DNA of 64,000 nucleotides from Salinilacustrithrix sp034522155 (GTDB lineage Bacteria > Actinomycetota > Acidimicrobiia > Acidimicrobiales > Salinilacustritrichaceae), in contig JAXHLP010000006.1 in the NCBI GenBank assembly GCA_034522155.1, positions 124,001 to 188,000 on the forward strand, written 5' to 3'. Shown here in pieces: positions 24,244 through 31,305 of this stretch. Position 1 is the first letter of the stretch. Every line of letters starts with the position of its first letter. Under the pieces are notes generated by a model. That model ran no database searches. It was not told the origin of the DNA and was given only the letters and a program-made list of their open reading frames with translations. The position numbers were made by a program, and so were the translations under genes.

Positions 24244-24578
24244 TCATTGGTTGTTGTCGGTGCCGTTGAGAAGGCCGGTGAAGACCTGGACGCGGTCGCC
24301 ATCGATGACCGCTTCCTCCCAGCACCGGAACCGACCTTGCGTGCCACGTTCTGGGACGGCAGGTTCCGCGGGTCGATCATGGCCAGGATCTCGCCCTCGT
24401 CGGTGCTCCTCGCCAGATCCAGGACCGCCTTGGTCGCTTCGGTGGCGTAGCCCAGGCCACGGGCGGCCGGAGCAAACCGCCACCCGAACTCGAGTCGTGG
24501 CTCGCCTTCGATCGAGTCTCCCGTCCGCCGGGAGTACGTGTTGTCCTCGTCCCTCCGTAGATCCCGACGGTCGACCAC
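24244..24578 (-). pseudogene. Frameshifted, N-truncated GNAT (RimJ/RimL-type) acetyltransferase
   Basis: The minus strand encodes LEFGWRFAPAARGLGYATEA and then IDPRNLPSQNVARKVG, the acetyl-CoA-binding part of a RimJ/RimL-type GNAT protein. After the last glycine the frame is lost, and the expected ending, FRCWEEAVIDGDRVQVFTGL, continues in the next frame to a TGA at 24244. The break is in a run that reads GGTTCC where GGTTTCC would restore the frame, near 24327-24332. The first 60 or so residues of a normal GNAT are also missing. A broken gene or a sequencing error at the T run are the two readings. 24012-24243 holds no other gene. Confidence 0.65.
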
Positions 24579-24602
24579 ATCTCCTGTGCCGCCAGCGGCG
24601 TT

Positions 24603-25034
24603 TCAGCGACGGATTGCGGCGGCGTCGGACCTCTGGGGCGAGTCCGGAGGTTGGAGGATGGCGCAGTAGCCGTCGCAGTCGGCTGGGTCCTGGTCGGCGG
24701 CCCGCTGGGCCAGGCGATCGAGCAGAGAGCGGGTCTCGGTGAGCTCGCGGATCCGTTCGTCGACATCGGTGAGGTGCTGGTGGATGAGGTCGGTGACGTG
24801 TCCGCAGGGTGGTTCGCCGGTGTCGGAGATCGCGAGGACCTGTCGGATCTCGGCGAGGGTGAGCCCGGCGGTCTGCGCGTGGCGGATGAAGCTCAGCCGG
24901 TCGATGACGTCGGGGTGGTAGTCGCGATAGCCCGACGGCGTGCGAACCGGGTCGGCGAGAAGTCCCTCCGCTTCCCAGAACCGGATGGTCTTGGCGGTGA
25001 CGCCGCTCTGGGCGGCGAGTTCCCCGATGCGCAT
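24603..25034 (-). CDS. MerR-family metal-responsive regulator
   Basis: 143 residues from ATG 25034. The N-terminal winged HTH (MRIGELAAQSGVTAKTIRFW) is followed by RTPSGYRDY, a long dimerisation helix and three cysteines: Cys77 (CGHV), Cys120 and Cys124 (CDGYC). That is the spacing of the metal-sensing branch (ZntR, CadR, MerR), so a heavy metal such as Hg, Zn, Cd or Pb is the expected signal. The gene faces a thioredoxin-like gene across an operator-promoter with an 8-6-8 dyad and a 20-bp spacer. It should repress and activate that promoter in the usual DNA-twisting way. Confidence 0.9.
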   Translation of the reverse strand: MRIGELAAQSGVTAKTIRFWEAEGLLADPVRTPSGYRDYHPDVIDRLSFIRHAQTAGLTLAEIRQVLAISDTGEPPCGHVTDLIHQHLTDVDERIRELTETRSLLDRLAQRAADQDPADCDGYCAILQPPDSPQRSDAAAIRR

Positions 25035-25043
25035 GTTCGCCCC

Positions 25044-25075
25044 TTGACCTTCCATCGAAGTGGAAGGTTTACGGT
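25044..25075 (+). promoter_or_regulatory. MerR-type promoter/operator
   Basis: TTGACC (-35, 25044-25049) and TACGGT (-10, 25070-25075) are 20 nt apart, too long for normal RNA polymerase but standard for MerR-activated promoters. The perfect dyad ACCTTCCA-N6-TGGAAGGT (25047-25068) fills the spacer. It drives the thioredoxin-like gene at 25115. Confidence 0.8.
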
Positions 25076-25114
25076 AGCTCACAGACCGCAACCCCGAGCA
25101 CGAGAAGGATCGCC

Positions 25115-25408
25115 ATGAAGCTCGAACTGCTGTACTTCGATGACTGCCCGAACTGGAAGGTCGCCGCCGAACGCCTCGACGACGTCGCAGGCGACCGTGG
25201 TCTGACGGTGGAGCGGCGCCTTGTGACGACCCCCGAGGAGGCCGAGACCGCCCGGTTCCGGGGTTCGCCGACGATCCTGGTCGACGGCGAGGACCCGTTC
25301 GTTGCGGGGGACGAACCGTTCGGGCTGGCCTGCCGGGTGTATCAGACCCCCGACGGCCCGGCCGGGTCCCCGACCACCGAGCAGCTCGAAGCGATCCTCG
25401 ATGCATGA
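25115..25408 (+). CDS. Thioredoxin-like (seleno)protein-family protein, metal-regulated
   Basis: 97 residues from ATG 25115 with GAGAAGGATCGCC upstream. MKLELLYFDDCPNW, the RGSPTILVDGEDPF strand with its cis-proline and a helical end describe a minimal thioredoxin fold. The single active-site Cys11 in DDCPNW corresponds to the position that is selenocysteine in some members of the DF-type (seleno)protein family found beside mercury and organomercury genes. Here the codon is TGC, a normal cysteine. As the sole gene behind a MerR promoter it probably handles a metal or metal-thiol adduct. Reaction unknown. Confidence 0.8.
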   Translation: MKLELLYFDDCPNWKVAAERLDDVAGDRGLTVERRLVTTPEEAETARFRGSPTILVDGEDPFVAGDEPFGLACRVYQTPDGPAGSPTTEQLEAILDA

Positions 25409-25464
25409 CGGGGACTTCGCCCCGGAGGGACCGCGGCCATCGGCTGCCACCGCGTGTCGCGGCG

Positions 25465-27000
25465 TCACTGCACCACGACGGTGCCCTGCATCCAGGGATG
25501 TGGGATGCAGTAGTACGGGAACTCGCCCGCCTCGTCGAAGGTGTACGAGAAGCTCTCGCCGGGCTGTATCTCACCGGAGTCGAACGTCCCGTCCGGGCTC
25601 CCCTGGTTGTTCTCCACGGTCCCCGAGGTCACGGTGTGGAACACGGAGTCCTCGTTGGCCCAGGTGACTGTGGTGCCGACCGGGATCGTGATCTCCAGCG
25701 GGTCGTAGGCGTTGTCCGCGTTGCTGGGATCGAACGCCCCCTCCGGAATCGTGACCTCGTTGGTGGACACCGCTTCGCCTTCTTCGGCGTCGCCCGTCTC
25801 CTCGTCGGAGTCGGGAGTGGGCGCTTCCTCGGCTGCATCCGCACCGGAGTCGCCGGCTTCGCCCTCCGACGCTTCGCGCTCGGCGAAGATCTCCGGGTTC
25901 TCGTCACCTTCGATCACGACCTGGCCGATGGCGCCCTTGTAGAACGTACGGACGAGGGCGTGGTCGACGAGGATCACCGTGCTGGGCACGTAGCCGACCA
26001 TCTCGGTCACGGTGCCACCTCCCGTGACGACCAGGGTCGACTGCGAACCCCGGATCGGGTCGTTCGCTTCGTGCGTGGCCGCCTCCGGGTACACGACATC
26101 CCATTGGGATCCGATCGGATGCCAGTTGGAGTCGAGGTTCAGGCCTTCGTTGACCATGTAGATGCGGGCCCGCTCGTCCACGTTCATCTTCAGGGCGTTG
26201 TCGCCGACGAGCGCATCGGTGCGGCCGTTGAACGTCACGTATTGGGGCTCCTCGTTGAACAACGCGTCCGGATCGAAGGGGGCAACGCCGTTGTCGTTCG
26301 CGTCTCCCACGTACCACTCGGACTGCATGACGGCCCACTCGTGTTCGACCTCGGGCAGCGGCGTCGCCGGATCCACGATGAACATCCCGTACATGCCCTT
26401 GGCGATGTGCAAGGGCACGTCCCCGAACGCGCAGTGGTACATGAAGGCACCGGGGTACAAGAGCCGAGCATCGATCGTCGCCGTCTCACCCGGGGCCACG
26501 GTCAACGCCTCGGCGCCGCCACCCTGACCGGTCACGGCGTGGAAGTCGATGTTGTGGGGATGCGTGGACTCGGCGCTGTTGGTCAGTGTGACCCTGGCAA
26601 GGTCGCCCACCCGGCCACGCAGGACCGGCCCCGGTGTGCCGCACTGCACGTCGGTGTCACCGTCGATGCGGTAGCCCCACATCTCGGTGGACACGTCGTT
26701 CTCGGGATCGAGTGGGCACACGCCCTCGATCGCCTCGAGACGGACCTCGAAGATGCGCTGATCGGTCCGCTCCACCGGATCGGGGACCTGCGGGGCGTAG
26801 GAGACGTGCTCCTCGCCGGGATCGGCCATCTCCAGGTCCGCCACGGGCGTCAGATCGGGGACGACCGACTGCGTGACGGCGGCGGACTGGCCCGATGACT
26901 GTCCCGTCATGGGGACGGAACTCTCGCTGTCGCCCGAGCTGCATGCTGCGAACAGCAGCGCTGCGGCGATCGCCGCAGCGAGCAATCGGTTCCTGGTCAT
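25465..27000 (-). CDS. nirK: Copper nitrite reductase (NirK-type) fused to a C-terminal cupredoxin; lipoprotein
   Basis: 511 residues from ATG 27000. A lipoprotein signal ends at LLFAAC (Cys20). Two cupredoxin domains follow with the NirK ligand set: HPHNIDFH (type 1 and type 2 His plus the catalytic Asp), YHCAFGDVPLHIAKGMYG (type 2 His, type 1 Cys, His, Met), WHPIGS (catalytic His, Ile) and LVDHALV (third type 2 His). After an acidic linker (about residues 360-395) a third cupredoxin has HTVT and YYCIPHPWM, a type 1 copper site. It would reduce nitrite to NO outside the membrane, the extra domain serving as built-in electron donor. One relay residue (His260 of Alcaligenes-type NirK) reads Gln here. 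It overlaps the NsrR-like gene by 4 nt. Confidence 0.85.
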   Translation of the reverse strand: MTRNRLLAAAIAAALLFAACSSGDSESSVPMTGQSSGQSAAVTQSVVPDLTPVADLEMADPGEEHVSYAPQVPDPVERTDQRIFEVRLEAIEGVCPLDPENDVSTEMWGYRIDGDTDVQCGTPGPVLRGRVGDLARVTLTNSAESTHPHNIDFHAVTGQGGGAEALTVAPGETATIDARLLYPGAFMYHCAFGDVPLHIAKGMYGMFIVDPATPLPEVEHEWAVMQSEWYVGDANDNGVAPFDPDALFNEEPQYVTFNGRTDALVGDNALKMNVDERARIYMVNEGLNLDSNWHPIGSQWDVVYPEAATHEANDPIRGSQSTLVVTGGGTVTEMVGYVPSTVILVDHALVRTFYKGAIGQVVIEGDENPEIFAEREASEGEAGDSGADAAEEAPTPDSDEETGDAEEGEAVSTNEVTIPEGAFDPSNADNAYDPLEITIPVGTTVTWANEDSVFHTVTSGTVENNQGSPDGTFDSGEIQPGESFSYTFDEAGEFPYYCIPHPWMQGTVVVQ

Positions 27001-27449
27001 GGTTGTTCCTTTCCGTGGGAACGGTCGCGTATGGAGAACGGTCCGGTCGGCAGTGCCAGCTCGGCGAGCGAGATCGACTCCAGCTCGCGCATCAACGAAG
27101 CTCGCGCCCGGAGCCAGGGCTCGTGGAGCGCACACGGCTCCGGCGCGCTGCCGCACGCCCGGTCCTCGAGGACGCAGTGGCCGGTGTCGGTCGACCCCTC
27201 GACCGCTTCGATGAGCCGAAGCACGTCGAGGTGCCCGAGCTCGACCTCGAGCATGTAGCCCCCGTTCGGGCCCGTGGTGGAACTGACCCACCCCTGGCCC
27301 ACGAGGGGCTGGACGATCTGCGGGAGCCAACCGGCGGAGGTGCCGACCTGGTCGGCCAGCGCGGATCCCTTGACCCGCCCACCGGCATGGCCGAGGACCA
27401 ATGCCGCTCGCAAGGCCTGGTCGGTCTTCTTGGTCAACTGCAGTCGCAC
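26997..27449 (-). CDS. nsrR: Rrf2-family regulator, NsrR-like (nitric-oxide sensing)
   Basis: 150 residues from a GTG at 27449 with GAGGAG upstream. The winged HTH covers LTKKTDQALRAALVLGHAGG to GPNGGYMLEVEL. Three cysteines, Cys92, Cys99 and Cys106 (C-x6-C-x6-C), provide the iron-sulfur ligands; NsrR uses a similar triplet spaced by five residues. Its stop overlaps the start of the nitrite reductase gene (ATGA), so regulator and enzyme form one operon. NO made by the reductase would destroy the cluster and relieve repression. The NsrR name rests on the cysteines plus the partner gene; an IscR-like sensor is the alternative. Confidence 0.8.
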   Translation of the reverse strand: MRLQLTKKTDQALRAALVLGHAGGRVKGSALADQVGTSAGWLPQIVQPLVGQGWVSSTTGPNGGYMLEVELGHLDVLRLIEAVEGSTDTGHCVLEDRACGSAPEPCALHEPWLRARASLMRELESISLAELALPTGPFSIRDRSHGKEQP

Positions 27450-27471
27450 CCGGGCGCTCCTCGTCGAAATC

Positions 27472-27498
27472 CCTTAGTTCTTGAGTTAAAGACTAAGG
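27472..27498. promoter_or_regulatory. Inverted repeat upstream of the nsrR-nirK operon
   Basis: CCTTAGT (27472-27478) and ACTAAGG (27492-27498) form a perfect 7-bp dyad with a 13-nt AT-rich spacer, 23 nt upstream of the regulator start. This AT-rich patch stands out from the GC-rich surroundings and is the likely promoter-operator. Confidence 0.55.
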
Positions 27499-27659
27499 AA
27501 CTAGACGCGTCGAGGACAGGGACGTTGGTCCCAACTTCGGTTCACCGGTTGCGGCGGGGCAGGACAGCGGGAGCCGGTTCCGGACGCGGGACACGCATGG
27601 ACGGTCATCGCCAACGAGACGTGCTCCTCGTCCAGCGGGAGCGTGTGCTGCTCGCTCGG

Positions 27660-27750
27660 CGTCGAGAGGCTCGGCCGTTGGAGCCGACACCGCCGATCGC
27701 CGCGAGGCGCGCGAAGTCGGCGTCGTAGTGGAGCACGACGAGGATCGAGG
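27660..27750 (-). pseudogene. Possible fragment of a PIN-domain (VapC-type) toxin
   Basis: About 28 codons read SILVVLHYDADFARLAAIGG, close to the C-terminal strand-helix of VapC toxins (VLHYDADF-IAAVTG pattern). Nothing of the N-terminal half or of an antitoxin gene is present. The surrounding 27499-27788 contains no other recognisable gene. Confidence 0.3.
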
Positions 27751-27788
27751 GCTCGCGGCCACGCCGAGCTGGCCACGCGCGTCGACCC

Positions 27789-28844
27789 TCAGAACGACTC
27801 GTACTCGACGGTGACCTTCTGGCCTCGCGGGAGGGACTGGCACGTGAGGATGAGGCCCTCCTCGAGCTCGTCGTCGTCGAGCGCGTTGTTGACCCGCATC
27901 GTGACCTCGCCCTCGTGGAGCACGCCCATGCAGGTGGCGCAGTCGCCGGCCTCGCAGGAGAACGGCGGCTTGAGCCCGCCCCGCCGGGCCGTCTGCAGCA
28001 CGGTCTCCCCGGGCGTGTAGCCGACCTTGTGGTGGCGGCCCTGGAAGATGATGGTGAGCTCCTCCGGTGTGTCCGCACCGTCGTCGTCGGCCACCATCTC
28101 GGGTGCGGCCGACTCGGGCGCGTCGAAGCGTTCCTGGAGGACGTCATCGGGGGCCACGCCGGCGTCGAGCAGCGTGGTCTCGACCAGGTCCATGAACGGA
28201 CCCGGACCGCAGAGGTAGTGGTCGGCGTCCACGTCGTCGCCGACGAAGGCACGAACCTGCTCGTCGTCGAGGAAGCCGCGCTCGTCGTCGAGGTGGTACT
28301 GGACCTCGAAGCGGTCGGGGTGTTCGTCGACCAACCGGCGGAGCTCGTCGTGGAAGATGATCGAGTCCCGATCGCGGTTGGCGAACAGGAGCCGGATCGG
28401 CCGGTCGGTGGCCTCGAGGGCGGTCTTGGCGATCGACATCACCGGCGTGACGCCGCTGCCGCCGCAGTAGCCGAGGACAGGCCGGGAGCTGTCGTCGCGG
28501 AGGCAGAACACGCCCGCCGGACGCTGCACCTCGAGGTGGTCGCCCGCAGTGATGGTGTCGTTCATCCAGTTCGACACCGCTCCACCGGGGACGCGCTTGA
28601 CGGTCACCGTCAGCTTCTCGTCGCGCTCGGGCGAGCTCGACATCGAGTAGCAGCGGTGATGCTGCTCGCCGTCGACCTCCGCCCGGAACGTGCAGAACTG
28701 CCCGGCCCGGTACCGGAACGTCTCGGCCAGTTCGTCAGGGATGTCGAGGACGAAGGACTTGGTGTCGTGGGTCTCGTCCACGACCTCCGCCACCGGGATC
28801 CGGTGGTGGCGCAGTGCCTCGTGGACGTCGCTTCGATCGGTCAT
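27789..28844 (-). CDS. Ferredoxin-type oxygenase reductase (FAD / NAD / 2Fe-2S), KshB/PaaE-like
   Basis: 351 residues from ATG 28844. The domains run FAD (RCYSMSS, residues about 65-71), NAD (GYCGGSGVTPVMSI, then LCGPGPFM) and a C-terminal plant-type ferredoxin with CEAGDCATC and LTCQS binding [2Fe-2S]. This order is that of phenylacetyl-CoA epoxidase reductase and 3-ketosteroid 9-alpha-hydroxylase reductase KshB. It should carry electrons from NAD(P)H to the Rieske oxygenase or a P450 elsewhere in the cluster. The start overlaps the stop of the luciferase-like gene by one base. Confidence 0.93.
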   Translation of the reverse strand: MTDRSDVHEALRHHRIPVAEVVDETHDTKSFVLDIPDELAETFRYRAGQFCTFRAEVDGEQHHRCYSMSSSPERDEKLTVTVKRVPGGAVSNWMNDTITAGDHLEVQRPAGVFCLRDDSSRPVLGYCGGSGVTPVMSIAKTALEATDRPIRLLFANRDRDSIIFHDELRRLVDEHPDRFEVQYHLDDERGFLDDEQVRAFVGDDVDADHYLCGPGPFMDLVETTLLDAGVAPDDVLQERFDAPESAAPEMVADDDGADTPEELTIIFQGRHHKVGYTPGETVLQTARRGGLKPPFSCEAGDCATCMGVLHEGEVTMRVNNALDDDELEEGLILTCQSLPRGQKVTVEYESF

Positions 28845-29806
28845 CAGGACAGGAAGTGCTCCTCGAACAACTCGAGATGCCGCCACGCGAGCGCGGGCGG
28901 GATTCCACCCACCATGGGGTGGAGACGGACCACTGCCATCTCGCCCTCGTCGGCGAGCTCCTTCTCGTAGTCGTCGGGGGCCAGGATCCGGTACATCCCG
29001 TCGGCCCGAAGCTCGTCGAGGTCGGCGAACGAGTGGTAGGCGGTGAAACCTCCCGCCTCCTGCAGCCGGCCGTAGGAGTTGGCCTCGTGGAGGAAGTAGG
29101 GGCCGAGCTCGGCCCACGCCGCCTCGGGATCCTCGGCCAGCATCACCACGCTCGGCGTGACGTCGAATCCCTCGCCCGGGTCGTCCTTGCCGAGCCTCAG
29201 GCACTCGTCGCGGTAGTGCTCCCACACCCCGGCTTCGGAGGGGACGAAGCCGTCGCCGATGTGGGCCGCGCGCCGTGCCGCGGGCTCGCTGCTGCCGCCG
29301 AGGATGATCTCCGGCCCGCCCTCCTGGGCCGGGGTGGGCCGGACCCGCACGGTGCGACCGCGGAACTCGAACGGCTCGCCGGTCCACGCCGCGCGCAACG
29401 TCTCGACCGTCTCGCGCACGAGTGAGGGTCGCTTGTTCATCGGGACCCCGAAGTGGGCGAACTCCTCGGGCACGTAGCCGCCACCGATGATCAGGTTCAG
29501 CCGGCCACCGCAGAGCTGGTCGACCACGGCGGTGTCCTCGGCCAGGCGGATCGGGTCGTAGAAGGGGGCGACGAGCGCCGCGATGCCGATCGCGATGTTC
29601 TGCGTCCGAGCACCGACGGCGCCGGCCATCACCAACGGGCTGGGCAGGTACCCGTCGTCGCTGTCGTGGTGCTCCTGGAAGGAGACCGCGAGGCCGCCAT
29701 GACGGTCGGCCCACTCGGTCATCTCGAGCGCGGCCTCGTAACGCTCCTGGGTGCTCACCCCGCTGAACGACGGGTTCCGCAGGTCGAAGCGCATGATGAA
29801 GAGCAC
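28844..29806 (-). CDS. Luciferase-like (LLM class) flavin-dependent oxidoreductase
   Basis: 320 residues from a GTG at 29806 with GGGAGGACCCC upstream. SFQEHHDSDDGYLPSPLVMA, IGIAALVAPFYDPIRLAEDT and GGRLNLIIGGGYVPEEF are typical of the bacterial luciferase alpha-like TIM barrel that uses FMN (or F420). ILGGSSEPAARRAAHIGDGF forms the phosphate-binding end. It is coupled to the KshB-like reductase (1-nt overlap). A monooxygenase of this class with a reductase gene would hydroxylate or Baeyer-Villiger oxidise an intermediate, but the partner reductase may instead serve the Rieske enzyme. Confidence 0.88.
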   Translation of the reverse strand: MLFIMRFDLRNPSFSGVSTQERYEAALEMTEWADRHGGLAVSFQEHHDSDDGYLPSPLVMAGAVGARTQNIAIGIAALVAPFYDPIRLAEDTAVVDQLCGGRLNLIIGGGYVPEEFAHFGVPMNKRPSLVRETVETLRAAWTGEPFEFRGRTVRVRPTPAQEGGPEIILGGSSEPAARRAAHIGDGFVPSEAGVWEHYRDECLRLGKDDPGEGFDVTPSVVMLAEDPEAAWAELGPYFLHEANSYGRLQEAGGFTAYHSFADLDELRADGMYRILAPDDYEKELADEGEMAVVRLHPMVGGIPPALAWRHLELFEEHFLS

Positions 29807-29878
29807 GGGGTCCTCCCGGTGGTCGTCGGTTTCGTCGAGCGCTGCACGCCCCCGTCGTACGCGATGTCCCTCGCGCAG

Positions 29879-29898
29879 GACGAGAACGAAGTTATCGC
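29879..29898 (+). promoter_or_regulatory. GAGAAY operator-like site 6
   Basis: GACGAGAAC-GAA-GTTATCGC, in the divergent region between the luciferase-like operon and CoA-transferase copy 2. CGAGAAC and GTTATCG are inverted repeats with six of seven pairs matched, the clearest sign that the motif is a dyad. Confidence 0.65.
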
Positions 29899-29994
29899 GC
29901 CCAGGGGCGCTCCCGGAGATCGACCCCCGACGAGTCGAAACGGCGCTCTTGCCTGAGTACAGTCAGGCTCTCGAATTTCGAGGGGAGAACGATC

Positions 29995-31212
29995 ATGAGC
30001 GCCGTCCTGCAGGGTGTCCGAGTCCTCGAGGTCGCCGAGCACACCTTCGTGCCGGCGGCGTCGGCGTTGCTGGCCGACTGGGGTGCCGAGATCATCAAGA
30101 TCGAGCACGTCGAGCGCGGCGACGCCATGCGGGGCCTGGCCTCGACCGGCGTCGTGTCGATGGGCAGCGACGTCCATGCCCTGCTCGAGCACTCGAACCG
30201 GGGCAAGAAGAGCCTCGGGCTCGACCTCACCACCGACGAGGGTCTCGACATCCTCTACGAGCTCGCCGCCACCTCGGACGTGTTCCTCACCAACAAGATG
30301 CCGAGCGTGCGCGAGAAGCTCTCCATCGGCGTCGACACGATCCGCGAGCACAACCCCGACATCATCTACGTGCGGGGCACCGGCCAGGGCGAGCGCGGTC
30401 CCGATGCCGACAAGGGTTCCTACGACTCGCTCGCGTTCTGGGCCCGCGCCGGCGTCGCCCTGTCGGCCAAGCGGCCCGAGTACGACCTCATGCCGATCCC
30501 ACCCGCGCCGGGCTTCGGCGACTCCATCGGCGCGATGACCATCGCCGGCGGAATCATGGGTGCGCTGTTCCACCGCGAGCGCACCGGCGAAGCCAAGACC
30601 GTCGACGTGTCGCTGATGGCCACCGGTCTGTGGTCGATGGGCCAGGCCATCGCCCTGTCGCTGAGCATGGGCACGCCGTGGGAGGTGCCGCCGAACGAGC
30701 AGCTCGCCCGCAACCCGCTCACCCGCATGTACGACACCGCCGACGGGCGGGTCGTCTCGCTCACCTGCCTCCAGGCCGGTAAGTACTGGCCCGAGCTGTG
30801 CGAGGTGGTCGGCCGGCCCGAGCTCGCCGAGGACGAGCGCTTCGCCGACCCGCTCTCGCTCATGGCGAACAGCGTGGAGGCCGTCGACGAGCTCGTCCCG
30901 GTGTTCGAGTCCAAGACGCTGGACGAGTGGCGCGAGCTGCTCGCCGACTTCTCCGGGCAGTGGGCCGCGGTCCAGGACACCCTCGAGGTGGCCGACGACC
31001 CCCAGTCCATCGCCAACGGTTACCTGCAGGACGCCGAGACCGCGGCTGGCACGCCGTTCAAGCTCGTTGCCGCGCCGGTTCAGTACGACGAGGAGCCCGC
31101 GCCGACCAAGCGGGCCCCCGAGTTCAACGAGCACGGCGACGAGATCCTCGAGAGCATCGGTCTCGACATGGAGGCCATCATCGACCTCAAGGTCAAGGGA
31201 GTCGTGGCGTAG
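29995..31212 (+). CDS. Class III CoA-transferase (CaiB/BaiF family), copy 2
   Basis: 405 residues from ATG 29995 with GAGGGGAG upstream. It parallels copy 1 (495-1712) along its whole length: same EVAEHTFVPAASALLA start, NRGKKS, DADKGSYDSL and GDSIGAMTIAGGIMGALFHR, with the catalytic Asp at 176. Differences cluster in the region around 155-172 and the C-terminal third, which line the acyl pocket in this fold. Two such enzymes under the same motif suggest two related acids or two steps of one route. A strong terminator hairpin follows. Confidence 0.92.
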   Translation: MSAVLQGVRVLEVAEHTFVPAASALLADWGAEIIKIEHVERGDAMRGLASTGVVSMGSDVHALLEHSNRGKKSLGLDLTTDEGLDILYELAATSDVFLTNKMPSVREKLSIGVDTIREHNPDIIYVRGTGQGERGPDADKGSYDSLAFWARAGVALSAKRPEYDLMPIPPAPGFGDSIGAMTIAGGIMGALFHRERTGEAKTVDVSLMATGLWSMGQAIALSLSMGTPWEVPPNEQLARNPLTRMYDTADGRVVSLTCLQAGKYWPELCEVVGRPELAEDERFADPLSLMANSVEAVDELVPVFESKTLDEWRELLADFSGQWAAVQDTLEVADDPQSIANGYLQDAETAAGTPFKLVAAPVQYDEEPAPTKRAPEFNEHGDEILESIGLDMEAIIDLKVKGVVA

Positions 31213-31226
31213 ACGCTCGAACGCGA

Positions 31227-31260
31227 CGGTGGCGGGGCGCTGTGGGTCGCCCCGCCACCG
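31227..31260. terminator. Strong stem-loop between convergent genes
   Basis: CGGTGGCGGGGCG and CGCCCCGCCACCG form a perfect 13-bp stem with an 8-nt loop, 15 nt after the CoA-transferase stop and before the end of the convergent P450 gene. No T-tract. Confidence 0.65.
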
Positions 31261-31305
31261 AAGCTGGCTCCCGGGGGGAAGGGGGCCAGCGATCTGTCGT
31301 GCGCC

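Noticed and set aside
25115..25408. Selenocysteine in the thioredoxin-like protein
   Set aside because: The active-site codon is TGC, not TGA, and the frame is continuous without recoding.
25405..26898. A 497-codon plus-strand frame opposite nirK
   Set aside because: The minus strand carries the full copper-ligand pattern; the plus-strand frame has no motif and begins inside the end of the thioredoxin-like gene.
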